A stretch of DNA of 64,000 nt from Peptoclostridium litorale DSM 5388 (lineage in GTDB: Bacteria > Bacillota > Clostridia > Peptostreptococcales > Peptostreptococcaceae). Both the position numbers and the translations under genes were made by a program. Below, in pieces: positions 36,714-46,191 of the stretch. The stretch is from positions 1 to 64,000 of the forward strand of contig NZ_FSRH01000008.1 in NCBI RefSeq assembly GCF_900141635.1, in the 5' to 3' direction. A model generated the notes under the pieces. It saw only the letters and a program-made list of their open reading frames with translations. It was not told where the DNA came from and searched no databases. The first letter of the stretch is position 1. Every line of letters begins with the position of its first letter.

Positions 36714-36840
36714 TAGATCAATTTATAGTTTTTTCATAAGGTGGTTTGGAATCCTGCATATTCAGCAGGGCATTATTTTAAAAATAGGATTTCAAAAACG
36801 AATGAAAAGATTAATATTTAAAGATTAAGGGGGAAAGAAA

Positions 36841-38019
36841 ATGGAAAGGATTCTAAATTTCAGCAGAGAAGAATATGTTGAAAGAGTTAAAAAAACAAAG
36901 GAATCCATGAGTCACAAGGGAATTGATGCACTTATCGTAACAGATCCTGCAAACATAAATTACCTTACAGGATTTGACGGATGGTCATTTTACGTTCACC
37001 AGGGACTTGTAGTGATGCTTGGAGAAGAAGAGCCAGTATGGTTTGGAAGAGGTCAGGATGCCAATGCGGCAAGACTTACAAGCTGGCTTTCGGATGACCA
37101 CATAAGGGCATACACAGATGACTATGTACAGTCTCTTGTGAAGCATCCTATGGAATTTGTGGCAGACATAATCAAGGAAAAGGGATATGACAATAAAATA
37201 ATTGCAACTGAAATGGATGCATACTATTATACGGCAAAATGCCAGGAAAGCCTTCAAAAGAGCCTTCCAAACGCCAAGTTTGCAGACGGAAACCTAATTG
37301 TGAACTGGGTGAAAATAATAAAATCTGATGCAGAAGTGGAATTTATGAGAAGAGCCGCAAAAATTGCTGAAAAGGCGATGACTACGGCTGTTGATTCCAT
37401 AGCCGAAGGAGTAAGGCAGTGCGATGCCGCTGCAAATGTATACCATGCGCAGATAAGTGGAACAAAGGAGTATGGTGGAGACTATTGCTCTATAATACCA
37501 CTTATGCCTGCAGGAGTCAGAACTTCAACTCCTCACCTGAGCTGGACAGACGAGCCCTATAAGAATGGGGATACTGTAATACTAGAGCTTTGCGGTAACT
37601 ATAAAAGATACCACTGCCCGCTTTCAAGAACGCTTACAGTTGGGGATGCTCCTCAAAAGGTGAAAGACCTTGCAAGTGTGGTTATAGAGGGGCTTACAAT
37701 TACCCTTGAGAGCATTAAACCTGGAATGACATGTGAAGAGGCTGAAAGGGTATGGGCAAAGAGCATAGCAAAAAGCGGATTCATAAAGGATTCTAGAATA
37801 GGATATTCAACGGGTCTTAACTATCCGCCTGACTGGGGCGAGCATACAGCAAGCTTCAGACCTGGAGACAAGACCATGCTAAGGCCTAACATGACTTTCC
37901 ACATGATACCTGGAATATGGCTTGACGACTGCGGAGTGGATATGAGTGAATCATTCAGAATCACAGAAAACGGATGCGAGACATTCACAAGCATTCCTAG
38001 AAAACTATTTGAAAAATAA
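36841..38019 (+). CDS. M24 (creatinase/Xaa-Pro peptidase) hydrolase, ectoine-hydrolase-like, 392 aa
   Basis: An N-terminal creatinase domain ('ALIVTDPANINYLTGFDGWSFY') and a C-terminal pita-bread domain. Segments 'SRIGYSTGLNYPPDWGEHTA', 'RPGDKTMLRPNMTFHMIPG' and 'GVDMSESFRITENG' follow closely the pattern I know for DoeA/EutD ectoine hydrolases. DoeA opens the ectoine ring to N-acetyl-2,4-diaminobutyrate. A dipeptidase or creatinase role is the alternative. Start from AAGGGGGAAAG before ATG. First enzyme gene after the regulator. Confidence 0.75.
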   Translation: MERILNFSREEYVERVKKTKESMSHKGIDALIVTDPANINYLTGFDGWSFYVHQGLVVMLGEEEPVWFGRGQDANAARLTSWLSDDHIRAYTDDYVQSLVKHPMEFVADIIKEKGYDNKIIATEMDAYYYTAKCQESLQKSLPNAKFADGNLIVNWVKIIKSDAEVEFMRRAAKIAEKAMTTAVDSIAEGVRQCDAAANVYHAQISGTKEYGGDYCSIIPLMPAGVRTSTPHLSWTDEPYKNGDTVILELCGNYKRYHCPLSRTLTVGDAPQKVKDLASVVIEGLTITLESIKPGMTCEEAERVWAKSIAKSGFIKDSRIGYSTGLNYPPDWGEHTASFRPGDKTMLRPNMTFHMIPGIWLDDCGVDMSESFRITENGCETFTSIPRKLFEK

Positions 38020-38434
38020 AAAAATGACCCCTGTGTTAGGGGTCCAATGAATTAAGAAGCAATGACTAACTGCCGCTAATCAAACATCAATAATCGCCAC
38101 TCAATAAATTGCCAATAAAATAACTTTCGCCAAAAGATATTTTATTAGAATATCGAAAAAGTTTCAAGTATTTTCTTAAAGATTTAAAAAATATTAAGGT
38201 TTGACTTTTAATATTGAAAAATTCAATTGAATGGGCAGGGTTCATAGTTGTATGTACATATGTGAAAAGCAAAGCCCCCTTTGAACAGCTTGGCTTTCAT
38301 CAAAAGATCATTAATTTGATGTGCATCATTATATCAGATTATGAAATCTTGTCCATTTGACCCATATTGAAAATAAAAGATTGCTTTTCAAGAAAATGTA
38401 TTTAATGTGAGTATGAGAGTGAAGGAGGTTCGAA
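38020..38434. other. Intergenic region between M24 gene and TRAP genes
   Basis: About 415 AT-rich bases. A GACCCCT/AGGGGTC hairpin (38026-38044) follows the M24 gene and may end or weaken its transcript. No copy of the GntR operator is seen here, so the promoter of dctQ is unresolved. Confidence 0.5.
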
Positions 38435-38950
38435 ATGAAAACCGAAAAGAAAATTACTGGTGCACTCTCCAAAGTTGAAGAAGCCATACTTAGCTATTCT
38501 GTAATAATAATGGCTTTAATACTTATAGGAAACGTTGTAAGTAGATCAGTGTTCAACATGAGCTGGACATTTGCAGAGGAGATAGGGCAGGCTCTTACAA
38601 TAATAATGACATTTGCAGGGATAGGCTATGGAGCGAGAAAGGCAAGGCACATAAGCATGTCGGCGATATTCGACATCGTGCCGACCAACATAAAGAAAAT
38701 ATTCATGTATGTAATATCTTCGGTCACTTCGGCATCAATGTTTTATCTTGCATACCTGGGACTCAGATACGTTCAAAAGGTCCACATGCTTGGAAGGGTT
38801 ACCCCTGCGCTTAGGATACCCATGTATCTCATATATATGATAGTTCCCATAGGTTTTGCGCTTGGAGGAATTCAGTATGCTTTGAACTTTATAAAAAACG
38901 TGAAGGAAAAAGATGTATTTTTGTCTACGGAAAGAGGCCTTAGGGATTAG
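38435..38950 (+). CDS. dctQ: TRAP transporter small membrane subunit (DctQ), 171 aa
   Basis: Four membrane segments (about 18-40, 52-70, 90-112 and 130-152) with the DctQ pattern 'NVVSRSVFNMSWTFAEEIGQALTIIMTFAGIGYGAR' and 'HISMSAIFDIVP'. It joins the large subunit to form the sodium-driven solute importer. AAGGAGG precedes ATG. Its stop is 13 bases from the dctM start. Confidence 0.92.
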   Translation: MKTEKKITGALSKVEEAILSYSVIIMALILIGNVVSRSVFNMSWTFAEEIGQALTIIMTFAGIGYGARKARHISMSAIFDIVPTNIKKIFMYVISSVTSASMFYLAYLGLRYVQKVHMLGRVTPALRIPMYLIYMIVPIGFALGGIQYALNFIKNVKEKDVFLSTERGLRD

Positions 38951-38963
38951 GAGGTGAAGCCTT

Positions 38964-40244
38964 GTGGTAACTACTTTGATGATAATAATGGTTGTGCTTT
39001 TGCTTTTAGGTTTTCCTATGATGGTGCCTATGATAATGGCTCCTCTAGTGGTAATAATAATGTACTTCCCAAATATGGACCCGTCGATGATGACACAGCA
39101 GCTTATTGCCGGAATACAGACATTTGTGCTTCTGGCGGTGCCGATGTTCATATTTGCAGCAGATATAATGTGTGCAGGCCAAACTGCAAACAGGCTTTTG
39201 GATTTTGTTGAAACGTTTGTCGGACACATACACGGCGGACTTGCAATAACAACTGCGGCGGCATGTACACTGTTTGGATCGATTTCAGGATCTACTCAGG
39301 CGACGGTTGTTGCGATAGGAAAGCCTATGAGAGAGAAGCTTTTGGAAACGGGATACAGCGATGAGGATGTAATGGCTCTTATAATAAATGCCAGTGACAT
39401 AGCGCTGCTTATACCTCCGAGCATAGGTATGATAATGTATGCCGTTGTAACCGGGGCGTCTGTAGGAGAACTGTTCATAGCAGGTATAGGGCCTGGTCTT
39501 CTAATACTTCTTGTATTTTCGCTGTACAACTACTTTATAGCAAAGAAAAAGAAGTATCCTAAAAGACCAAAGGCGACATGGGGCGAAAGAGGAAAGGCGA
39601 CAAAAAGAGCCTTGCTTCCATTTGGATTCCCAGCAATAATAATAGGCGGTATATATACAGGTGTATTCAGCCCTACAGAGGCTGCGGCTGCATCGGTTCT
39701 ATATGCAGCAATACTTGAAATAGTAATATTCAAGACTGTAAAGATTTCAGACCTTCCGAGGATAGCACTTTCAACAGGACTTGTAACAGCAGCGGTTTTC
39801 ATACTGGTTGCAGGAGGACAGGCGTTCTCATGGACAATATCTTACGCCAAGATACCTCAGATGATAACCGCAAGCGTACTTGGAACTGACCCGTCAGCTA
39901 TGAAGATACTGATAAACGTTACACTATTCTACTTCGTGGGATGCATGTTTGTCGATCCTATAGTCGTAATAATAATACTTACGCCTATATTCTACCCTAT
40001 AGCCATAAATGCAGGAATAGACCCTATACACCTTGGAGTTCTTATAACACTTCAGGCGGCGATAGGCTCAGCAACGCCACCGTTTGGATGCGACATATTC
40101 ACGGCGTGTGCGGTGTTTGACAAACCGTACCTTAAAGTAATAAGAAACACCCCGCCATATATATTCATGCTGGTGTCAGTTGCAATAGCAATGATGTTCT
40201 TCCCTGAAATCGCCCTTTCGGTAAGGGACATAGCACTCAAGTAG
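38964..40244 (+). CDS. dctM: TRAP transporter large membrane subunit (DctM), 426 aa
   Basis: About twelve hydrophobic segments and the family blocks 'GISGSTQATVVAIGKPM'-like, 'LIPPSIGMIMYAVVTGASVGELF', 'GGIYTGVFSPTEAAAASVLYA' and 'ATPPFGCDIFTA'. It is the channel-forming subunit of the importer. A GTG start follows AGGAGG. Together with dctQ and the later dctP it forms a complete TRAP system. TRAP systems (TeaABC, UehABC) are known ectoine importers, which agrees with the M24 enzyme. Confidence 0.93.
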   Translation: MVTTLMIIMVVLLLLGFPMMVPMIMAPLVVIIMYFPNMDPSMMTQQLIAGIQTFVLLAVPMFIFAADIMCAGQTANRLLDFVETFVGHIHGGLAITTAAACTLFGSISGSTQATVVAIGKPMREKLLETGYSDEDVMALIINASDIALLIPPSIGMIMYAVVTGASVGELFIAGIGPGLLILLVFSLYNYFIAKKKKYPKRPKATWGERGKATKRALLPFGFPAIIIGGIYTGVFSPTEAAAASVLYAAILEIVIFKTVKISDLPRIALSTGLVTAAVFILVAGGQAFSWTISYAKIPQMITASVLGTDPSAMKILINVTLFYFVGCMFVDPIVVIIILTPIFYPIAINAGIDPIHLGVLITLQAAIGSATPPFGCDIFTACAVFDKPYLKVIRNTPPYIFMLVSVAIAMMFFPEIALSVRDIALK

Positions 40245-40287
40245 AAATATTTTAAAATAACACACTTACAGAGAAGGTGGGAATGGT

Positions 40288-41484
40288 ATGATTGACTCTT
40301 TAATGGACATAAAAAAAGAAGTTGAAAAGCTAAATGACGAGATTATAGAGCTTAGAAGAGATTTCCACATGCATCCGGAGCTTGGATATGAGGAGTTCAG
40401 GACATCTGGGATAGTCAGGGAATATCTTGAAAATCTAGGGATTGAAACCCGCATAGTAAATGAAACAGGGGTTGTGGGTCTTTTAAAAGGGGGACATCCT
40501 GGGAAGACTGTTCTTTTAAGGGCCGACATGGACGCTTTGCCACAGCAGGAAAAAACGGATGTGGACTACAAGTCAAAGGAAGAAGGCAAAATGCATGCAT
40601 GCGGTCATGACGGGCATACTGCCATGCTGATGATTGCGGCAAAAATACTTTCGAAAAGCAGCGAAAAGATAAACGGAAACATCAAATTTGTTTTCCAGCC
40701 AAATGAAGAATCGGCAGGGGCTCTTAACATGATAAATGAGGGCATAATGGAAAACCCTAAAGTGGACGCAGCTTTTGCAACTCACCTTTGGACCCCCATA
40801 GAAAGCGGGAAGATAGGGGCATCGGCGGGGCCTGTGATGGCGGCAGACGAGGAGTTCGAACTTACCATATTCGGAAAGGCCGGACATACATCGGCTCCGC
40901 ACAAGGGTTTGGATCCAATACTTGTTGCGACAAATGTTGTACAGGGACTGCAGTCTTTGGAAACCAGAGAGACCGACCCTTTAAAGCCTATAACAATAAT
41001 GGTTGGAAGGATACATGGAGGAACAGGCAGAAACATAATACCTGAAAAAGTCCAGCTTTCCGGAACAATAAGATTCCTGTTTGAAAATGAAGCAGAGGAA
41101 AAGGCAATTCTACTTGAAAAGTTTGAAAGGCTTGTAAAGGGAATATGCGATGCAATGGGCACGGGCTATGAGCTGGAATACATCCCGAGCAATCCGTCTC
41201 TAATGAATGACCATGAAATGGCTCAGATAGCGAAAAAGTCTGCACAAAAAACTCTCGGAGAAGCATGTCTTGTAGACTACAGGTGCATGGGGGGAGAAGA
41301 CTTTGCAGAGTTCACACACAGAGTTCCAAGCGTCCTTTACTTCATAGGGACTGGAAATAAAGATAAAAAGACAGACTATCCTCACCACCACCCAATGTTC
41401 AATATTGATGAGGATACGCTTCAAACGGGTGTTGAGATGCATGTTAGAACGGCTCTTGAATACCTTAACGGATGCAATGAGTAA
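40288..41484 (+). CDS. M20D-family amidohydrolase (N-acyl amino acid deacylase), 398 aa
   Basis: The di-zinc M20D motifs are present: 'LLRADMDALP', 'HACGHDGHTAM', 'FVFQPNEESAGA', 'FGKAGHTSAPHKGLDP' and the C-terminal 'YRCMGGEDFAEF'. Such enzymes remove acyl groups from amino acids or hydrolyse hippurate-like amides. Between dctM and dctP, it probably deacetylates the product of the M24 enzyme. Length is normal and the start follows GAAGGTGGG. Confidence 0.88.
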   Translation: MIDSLMDIKKEVEKLNDEIIELRRDFHMHPELGYEEFRTSGIVREYLENLGIETRIVNETGVVGLLKGGHPGKTVLLRADMDALPQQEKTDVDYKSKEEGKMHACGHDGHTAMLMIAAKILSKSSEKINGNIKFVFQPNEESAGALNMINEGIMENPKVDAAFATHLWTPIESGKIGASAGPVMAADEEFELTIFGKAGHTSAPHKGLDPILVATNVVQGLQSLETRETDPLKPITIMVGRIHGGTGRNIIPEKVQLSGTIRFLFENEAEEKAILLEKFERLVKGICDAMGTGYELEYIPSNPSLMNDHEMAQIAKKSAQKTLGEACLVDYRCMGGEDFAEFTHRVPSVLYFIGTGNKDKKTDYPHHHPMFNIDEDTLQTGVEMHVRTALEYLNGCNE

Positions 41485-41502
41485 TATTGCATCCGAAAAC
41501 AG

Positions 41503-41517
41503 TGTCGACAGTAGACA
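41503..41517. promoter_or_regulatory. GntR/FCD operator copy 3, upstream of dctP
   Basis: TGTCGACAGTAGACA, identical to the two copies before the GntR gene, 19 bases upstream of the dctP start codon. It shows that dctP and downstream genes have their own regulated promoter or roadblock site. Confidence 0.75.
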
Positions 41518-41535
41518 AATATGAGGAGGGTAATT

Positions 41536-42594
41536 ATGAAAAAGAGAATGTTTAGCCTAATATTAGCTGTGTCAATGATTGCTGCACTACTTACGGGATG
41601 CGGAGGAAGCTCAGGCGGAGGAGAGCAGACCGCTGACGGAGAGCAGACCTACAACTGGAGATTCGCTCACGAAGAGCCTGTGGGAAGCATACAGGACCAG
41701 TATGTTCACAAGTTTGTCGAAACACTTTCAGAAAAATCTGGAGGAAGAATAAATGTTGAAGTCTACCCTGTTGGACAGATAGGGGATGCGACTCAGCAGA
41801 CTGAGCTTCTTCAAAACGGAGGAATAGAGTTTGCAATGGTTTCACCAGGAAATACAGGAACAATAGTTCCGGAAAACCAGCTTTTCTCACTTCACTTCCT
41901 TTTCTCTGACGACATGGAAAAGAACAAGGAGATATTCAAGACAAGCAAGGCTTTAAATGAAATGCTTTCAGCTAAATACCTTGAGAAGAACATAAAGGTG
42001 CTTTCTTACTGGCCTGAAGGATTCATGCAGTGGACGAGCAGCAAAAAACTTGAAAAGCCTTCTGACTTTAAAGGATTCAAAATGAGAACAATGCCATCAC
42101 CAATGATAGTTGCGGCATACGAGGCTTACGGTGCCAACCCTACGCCTGTTCCATACATGGAGGTTTACAGCGGACTTCAGCTTAAGATGATAGAAGGACA
42201 GGAAAATCCACTTTCGGCTATAGAAGAGATGAAGTTCTGCGAGGTTCAGGATTACCTTACTCTTTCAGATGCAAGCCTTTATGTGACTACAACATCTGTA
42301 AACCCTCAGTTCTTTGACGGACTTCCTGAAGACATACAAAACATAATACTGGAAACTGCAGCTGAGATGGAAGACTATGGATTCCAGATACAGGCGGAGT
42401 TAAACGGTGGAGCACTTGAGCAGATAAAAGCTACTACCGACGTAGAGGTTATGACTCTTACTCCAGAGCAAAGGGAAGAATTCAAAAAGGCAAGCATGAG
42501 TGCAAGAGACAAGTATGTTGGAATGGTTGGAGAAAAAGGAAAAGAGATACTTGACGCCCTTGTAAGCGAGATAGAGGCGATAGAAAGCAAATAA
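41536..42594 (+). CDS. dctP: TRAP transporter substrate-binding lipoprotein (DctP), 352 aa
   Basis: The start at 41536 is set by GAGGAGGG five bases upstream. Signal peptide with lipobox LLTGC (Cys about residue 19) anchors it outside the membrane. The DctP fold follows, with 'FAHEEPVGSIQDQYVHKFVETLSEKSGG', 'GQIGDATQQTELLQNGGIEFAM' and 'GFKMRTMPSPMIVAAYEAYGANPTPVPYMEVYSGLQ', including the Arg that binds the carboxylate. The ligand therefore carries a carboxylate group. Placed after the M20 gene rather than next to dctQM. Confidence 0.92.
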   Translation: MKKRMFSLILAVSMIAALLTGCGGSSGGGEQTADGEQTYNWRFAHEEPVGSIQDQYVHKFVETLSEKSGGRINVEVYPVGQIGDATQQTELLQNGGIEFAMVSPGNTGTIVPENQLFSLHFLFSDDMEKNKEIFKTSKALNEMLSAKYLEKNIKVLSYWPEGFMQWTSSKKLEKPSDFKGFKMRTMPSPMIVAAYEAYGANPTPVPYMEVYSGLQLKMIEGQENPLSAIEEMKFCEVQDYLTLSDASLYVTTTSVNPQFFDGLPEDIQNIILETAAEMEDYGFQIQAELNGGALEQIKATTDVEVMTLTPEQREEFKKASMSARDKYVGMVGEKGKEILDALVSEIEAIESK

Positions 42595-42612
42595 GCAAAA
42601 ATAAATCCATTT

Positions 42613-42653
42613 ATATATGTGGGAAAGGCCGGCTTTTAGCCGGCCACACATAT
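42613..42653 (+). promoter_or_regulatory. GC-rich hairpin between dctP and aldehyde oxidoreductase genes
   Basis: Core GGCCGGC-TTTTA-GCCGGCC (42627-42645) within an outer TATATGTG/CACATATA stem, with no T-run. Such hairpins after binding-protein genes commonly stabilise the upstream mRNA or cause partial termination, giving excess binding protein. Confidence 0.65.
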
Positions 42654-42688
42654 AATACACGAATAGCATATGAAAAGGAGGAATATGT

Positions 42689-44584
42689 ATGAGACTATTT
42701 CCAGATGCAAGCATACTGGACATAGACCTGGGTACGAAAAAAGTTGAAAAAAGAACGCTGCCAGGTGAAACATATAGACAATATCCGGGAGGTTCAATAC
42801 TTGGTTTGTATCTTTTAATGAAGGAAATGGACCCAAAGGTCGATCCGCTTTCTCCGGATAATATGCTTATATTTTCGGTATCGGCCCTTACGGGGCTTCC
42901 GATAAGCGGAATAAGCAGGATGGTCGTAACGACAAAGAGCCCTCTGACTGGAACCATAGGTGACAGCCAGGCGGGAGGTTTTTTCCCGGTCCACATGAAG
43001 GGGAACGGATATGATTCAATAGTTATAAGGGGAAAGGCGGATTCGCCGGTATACATCTATATAGACGGGGACGACATACAGATAAGAGACGCTTCAAACA
43101 TATGGGGAAAAGTCACAGGAGATGCCGAGGAAGCCATAAGGGCGGATCTTGGCGAGAAAAATGTTGAAATAGCACAGATAGGCCCGGGTGGAGAAAATCT
43201 TGTAAACTACGCATGCATAATCAACATGTGCAACAGGGCCAATGGAAGAAATGGAACAGGCGCCGTGATGGGCTCTAAAAACCTCAAGGCGATAGTCGTA
43301 AAGAAGAAAAATGGACAAAAGGCATACGATGCACAAGATTTCAAGGAACTTTCAGGATCGGTGAAGACAAAACTTGAAAACAACCCTTCTGTCGCCGGTC
43401 TCGGGAAGTATGGAACTGCGGGAGATGTAGAAAGCTTTAGCGACGAGGGATTTTTGCCTACGAACAACTGGACAAAGGGTCATTTCCCGGAAGGCGCAAA
43501 GAGCACTACAGGGGAGACAATGTACAACACAATACTCAAGGAAAGGGACACATGCTTTGCATGTGCGGTAAGGTGCAAGCGTGTAGTGGAAGTGCCGGGG
43601 CTTGTAGACCCTCTATACGGTGGACCTGAATATGAAACTGCGGCAACGTTTGGTTCGTACTGCGGAGTTTCAAGTCTGGAGGCGGTATGCCTTGCAAACC
43701 AGCTTTGCAACATGTATGGGCTTGATACCATATCATGCGGTGCAACAATAGCATTTGCAATGGAATGCTACGAAAAGGGACTTATAACAAAAGAAGATAC
43801 GGACGGAATAGAGCTTGAATTCGGAAACGCCGATGTTCTTGCGCCGCTGATTGAAAAGATAGCAAAGCGTGAAGGATTTGGAGAGCTGCTGGCACTTGGA
43901 AGCAAAATAGCTTCTGAAAAAATAGGAAATGGAGCGCAGGACCTTTTCATGGGAGTCAAAGGGCAGGAGTTTCCAGCACATATGCCCCAGTACAAGCCTG
44001 CTGTGGGAATGGTGTATGCAGTCAATCCTTTTGGGGCGGACCACCAATCGAGCGAGCACGATCCATTCCTTGTAATGCCTGCTGACAGCCAGGAAAGAAT
44101 AAATGTTGCAAAAATAGGGATGGTCAAGGGATATGACAATCCATTTGAAATAGATGACGAAAAGGTCAGGTTTGCATTTGACAGCCAGTGCTATTTCTCA
44201 ATGCTGGATTCGCTGTGCCTTTGCCAGTTTGTATGGGGACCTTCGTGGGAGCTTTATGGACCGTCTGAGCTTGTAAACCTTTGTAGAAGTGGAATTGGAT
44301 GGGACACTTCTGTATTTGAGCTGATGAGAATAGGCGAGAGAAGGATTAATATGATGAGGCGCTTCAATGCCATGGCAGGGTTTACGAAAGCTGATGACAA
44401 GCTGCCAAAGAGAATGTTTGAGCCAATGCCAGCGGGGCCGTCAGAGGGAGTTCAGCTTGACGAGAAAAAATTCAATGAAGCGCTTGAGCTGTACTATGCA
44501 TATGCAGGCTGGGACAGTGAGACTGGAAATCCTACTGACACAATACTTAGAAAACTTTCGCTGGGATGGCTTTTAAAGCAGTAA
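42689..44584 (+). CDS. aor: Aldehyde:ferredoxin oxidoreductase family enzyme, 631 aa
   Basis: Full-length tungsten-bis-pterin enzyme of the AOR family. The N-terminal domain has 'GLPISGISRMVVTTKSPLTGTIGDSQAGG', and pterin-binding and Fe-S motifs follow. The 4Fe-4S ligands CFACAVRC lie near residue 290, with the late Cys in 'LDSLCLCQF'. These enzymes oxidise aldehydes to acids and reduce ferredoxin. AAGGAGG precedes ATG. It is followed by a MoaD/ThiS-like gene, a common neighbour of AOR genes. Substrate cannot be read from sequence. Confidence 0.92.
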   Translation: MRLFPDASILDIDLGTKKVEKRTLPGETYRQYPGGSILGLYLLMKEMDPKVDPLSPDNMLIFSVSALTGLPISGISRMVVTTKSPLTGTIGDSQAGGFFPVHMKGNGYDSIVIRGKADSPVYIYIDGDDIQIRDASNIWGKVTGDAEEAIRADLGEKNVEIAQIGPGGENLVNYACIINMCNRANGRNGTGAVMGSKNLKAIVVKKKNGQKAYDAQDFKELSGSVKTKLENNPSVAGLGKYGTAGDVESFSDEGFLPTNNWTKGHFPEGAKSTTGETMYNTILKERDTCFACAVRCKRVVEVPGLVDPLYGGPEYETAATFGSYCGVSSLEAVCLANQLCNMYGLDTISCGATIAFAMECYEKGLITKEDTDGIELEFGNADVLAPLIEKIAKREGFGELLALGSKIASEKIGNGAQDLFMGVKGQEFPAHMPQYKPAVGMVYAVNPFGADHQSSEHDPFLVMPADSQERINVAKIGMVKGYDNPFEIDDEKVRFAFDSQCYFSMLDSLCLCQFVWGPSWELYGPSELVNLCRSGIGWDTSVFELMRIGERRINMMRRFNAMAGFTKADDKLPKRMFEPMPAGPSEGVQLDEKKFNEALELYYAYAGWDSETGNPTDTILRKLSLGWLLKQ

Positions 44585-44615
44585 AAAATATACAAATATC
44601 TCGGGAGGCGGTTTC

Positions 44616-44813
44616 GTGGAAATCATCCTGAACGGAGAAAAAAAGCAGTTGGAAGGAAATATTACAGTGACGGGGCTGCTGGGCAGCCTGGGCATGAACA
44701 GGTGCGTTGCCGTGTTCATAAACGGCAGGCAGCTTTTGATGGCCGAATATGAAACAACACATATCAACGAGTTTGACAAGGTCAGGATATTCAGGCCGCT
44801 GTCCGGAGGCTAA
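44616..44813 (+). CDS. MoaD/ThiS-family sulfur carrier protein, 65 aa
   Basis: A beta-grasp protein with 'VAVFINGRQ' and ending in the essential -GG (FRPLSGG), which is thiocarboxylated to carry sulfur. A GTG start after GGGAGG. Its place right behind the aldehyde oxidoreductase suggests that it supplies the dithiolene sulfurs of the tungsten or molybdenum pterin. ThiS (thiamine) is less likely, as no other thiamine gene is near. Confidence 0.85.
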   Translation: MEIILNGEKKQLEGNITVTGLLGSLGMNRCVAVFINGRQLLMAEYETTHINEFDKVRIFRPLSGG

Positions 44814-44869
44814 TGAATGTGCTTGCGGGTTATGCGGATAATACAAAAAACAATTTGGAGGGATAGGCG

Positions 44870-46096
44870 ATGTTCAAAAGCATAAAAGATATTGACGAGA
44901 TACTAAAAAAACACGATGACTACAGATCGAGATGTCTAAATTTGATAGCGTCTGAAAACTATTCGAGCGAAAAGGTCAGAAGTTATTTGGGAACCGACTT
45001 CAACAACAGATACGGATGCTACACTACAATGGACATGGATGACAGAGAATATGCCGGAAACAAGTATATAAATGAGTTTGAAAAGAAAATGCATGAACTT
45101 GTGAGCAGCGTATTTGGAGGAAAATATGTGGATCTAAGACCGATAGGAGGCCATATGGCGGGAATGTCGGTAGTTCTTGGAATACTTGAGCCGGGAGACC
45201 TTGTAATAGAGGTAAGCCTTGCAGATTGGGGCCATGGTCTTGTAGGGCCTATGTGCCAGATCAGACAGTTTGATGAGACAATAAACGTTGAGTACATGAA
45301 GTTTGACAAAAATGGTGCGGTTGACACGCAGGCGCTAGAGGAAATGGCAGTAAGGCTAAAGCCTAAAATGATAATATTCGGTGGATCGGGAACTCTTTTC
45401 GAAGAGCCTGTAAAAAAGCTAAGAAAAATCGCTGATGAGAACGACATAGTCATAGCATATGACGCTTCGCACGTTACAGGGCTTATTGCAGGAGGGGTGT
45501 TCTTCAATCCTCTGGAAGAAGGCGCAGACATAATGTTTGGAAGTACTCACAAGTCATTTCCAGGACCACAGGGTGGATTCGTGGTTTCAGACAGAAAGGA
45601 CCTTATGGAAAAAGTGGGAAATGCCCTTGCACCATCGCTTGTGACAAGTCACCACTTGAACCGTCTTCCAGCATTTGCTGTTTCGCTTCTTGAAATCAAG
45701 GAATTCGGAAATGATTATGCTGCTCAGGTTGTCAAAAACTCAAAGGCTCTTGCAGAGGCCATGGCTGCTGAAGGATTCAACGTAAAGGGGAAGGAAAGAG
45801 GATATACTCAGACTCACCTGATACTTGTGAATCTGGGAGAGTACGTAAAAGAATCACCTGGAAAATTCCTTGAAGAGGCAGGAATACTTTGCTCTGACGA
45901 CTTCTCAGGAGAAATGCCTGAGGTAAGGATAGGAACCCCTGAGGCTACAAGAAGGGGAATGAAAGAAGAAGAGATGAAAGAGATTGCAAAGCTTTTCAAA
46001 AGGGCCCTCATAGACAAGGAAGACATTGAAAGCCTTAAAAAGGATGTGGAGGCTCTTGCACTCAAGTTTAACGGTTACGAATACGCATTCAAATAA
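44870..46096 (+). CDS. Divergent serine hydroxymethyltransferase-like PLP enzyme, 408 aa
   Basis: Fold-type I SHMT/aldolase family. 'RCLNLIASENYSSEKVR' is the SHMT start signature, 'YDASHVTGLIAGG' holds the PLP Asp198 and His201, and 'GSTHKSFPGPQGG' holds the Schiff-base Lys228. The Tyr/Glu 'GYPGxRYYGG' folate-side region of true GlyA is replaced by 'NRYGCYTTMDMDDREYAGN', so it may not use tetrahydrofolate. A retro-aldolase acting on a beta-hydroxy amino acid, releasing glycine and an aldehyde, would fit the aldehyde oxidoreductase next to it. TTTGGAGGG precedes ATG. Confidence 0.8.
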   Translation: MFKSIKDIDEILKKHDDYRSRCLNLIASENYSSEKVRSYLGTDFNNRYGCYTTMDMDDREYAGNKYINEFEKKMHELVSSVFGGKYVDLRPIGGHMAGMSVVLGILEPGDLVIEVSLADWGHGLVGPMCQIRQFDETINVEYMKFDKNGAVDTQALEEMAVRLKPKMIIFGGSGTLFEEPVKKLRKIADENDIVIAYDASHVTGLIAGGVFFNPLEEGADIMFGSTHKSFPGPQGGFVVSDRKDLMEKVGNALAPSLVTSHHLNRLPAFAVSLLEIKEFGNDYAAQVVKNSKALAEAMAAEGFNVKGKERGYTQTHLILVNLGEYVKESPGKFLEEAGILCSDDFSGEMPEVRIGTPEATRRGMKEEEMKEIAKLFKRALIDKEDIESLKKDVEALALKFNGYEYAFK

Positions 46097-46128
46097 AAAA
46101 CATTTCAAGTTTCAAACATAGTTAATAT

Positions 46129-46172
46129 AAAAATGTACCATGTGCAGAAATAAGCATATGGTACATTTTTAA
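46129..46172 (+). terminator. Hairpin after the SHMT-like gene
   Basis: A 17-bp stem (AAAAATGTACCATGTGC with GCATATGGTACATTTTT, one G-U pair) and T-run. Termination or processing; the next gene is only 20 bases further, so read-through is likely. Confidence 0.65.
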
Positions 46173-46191
46173 AATAAAGGGGGATGAAAAC

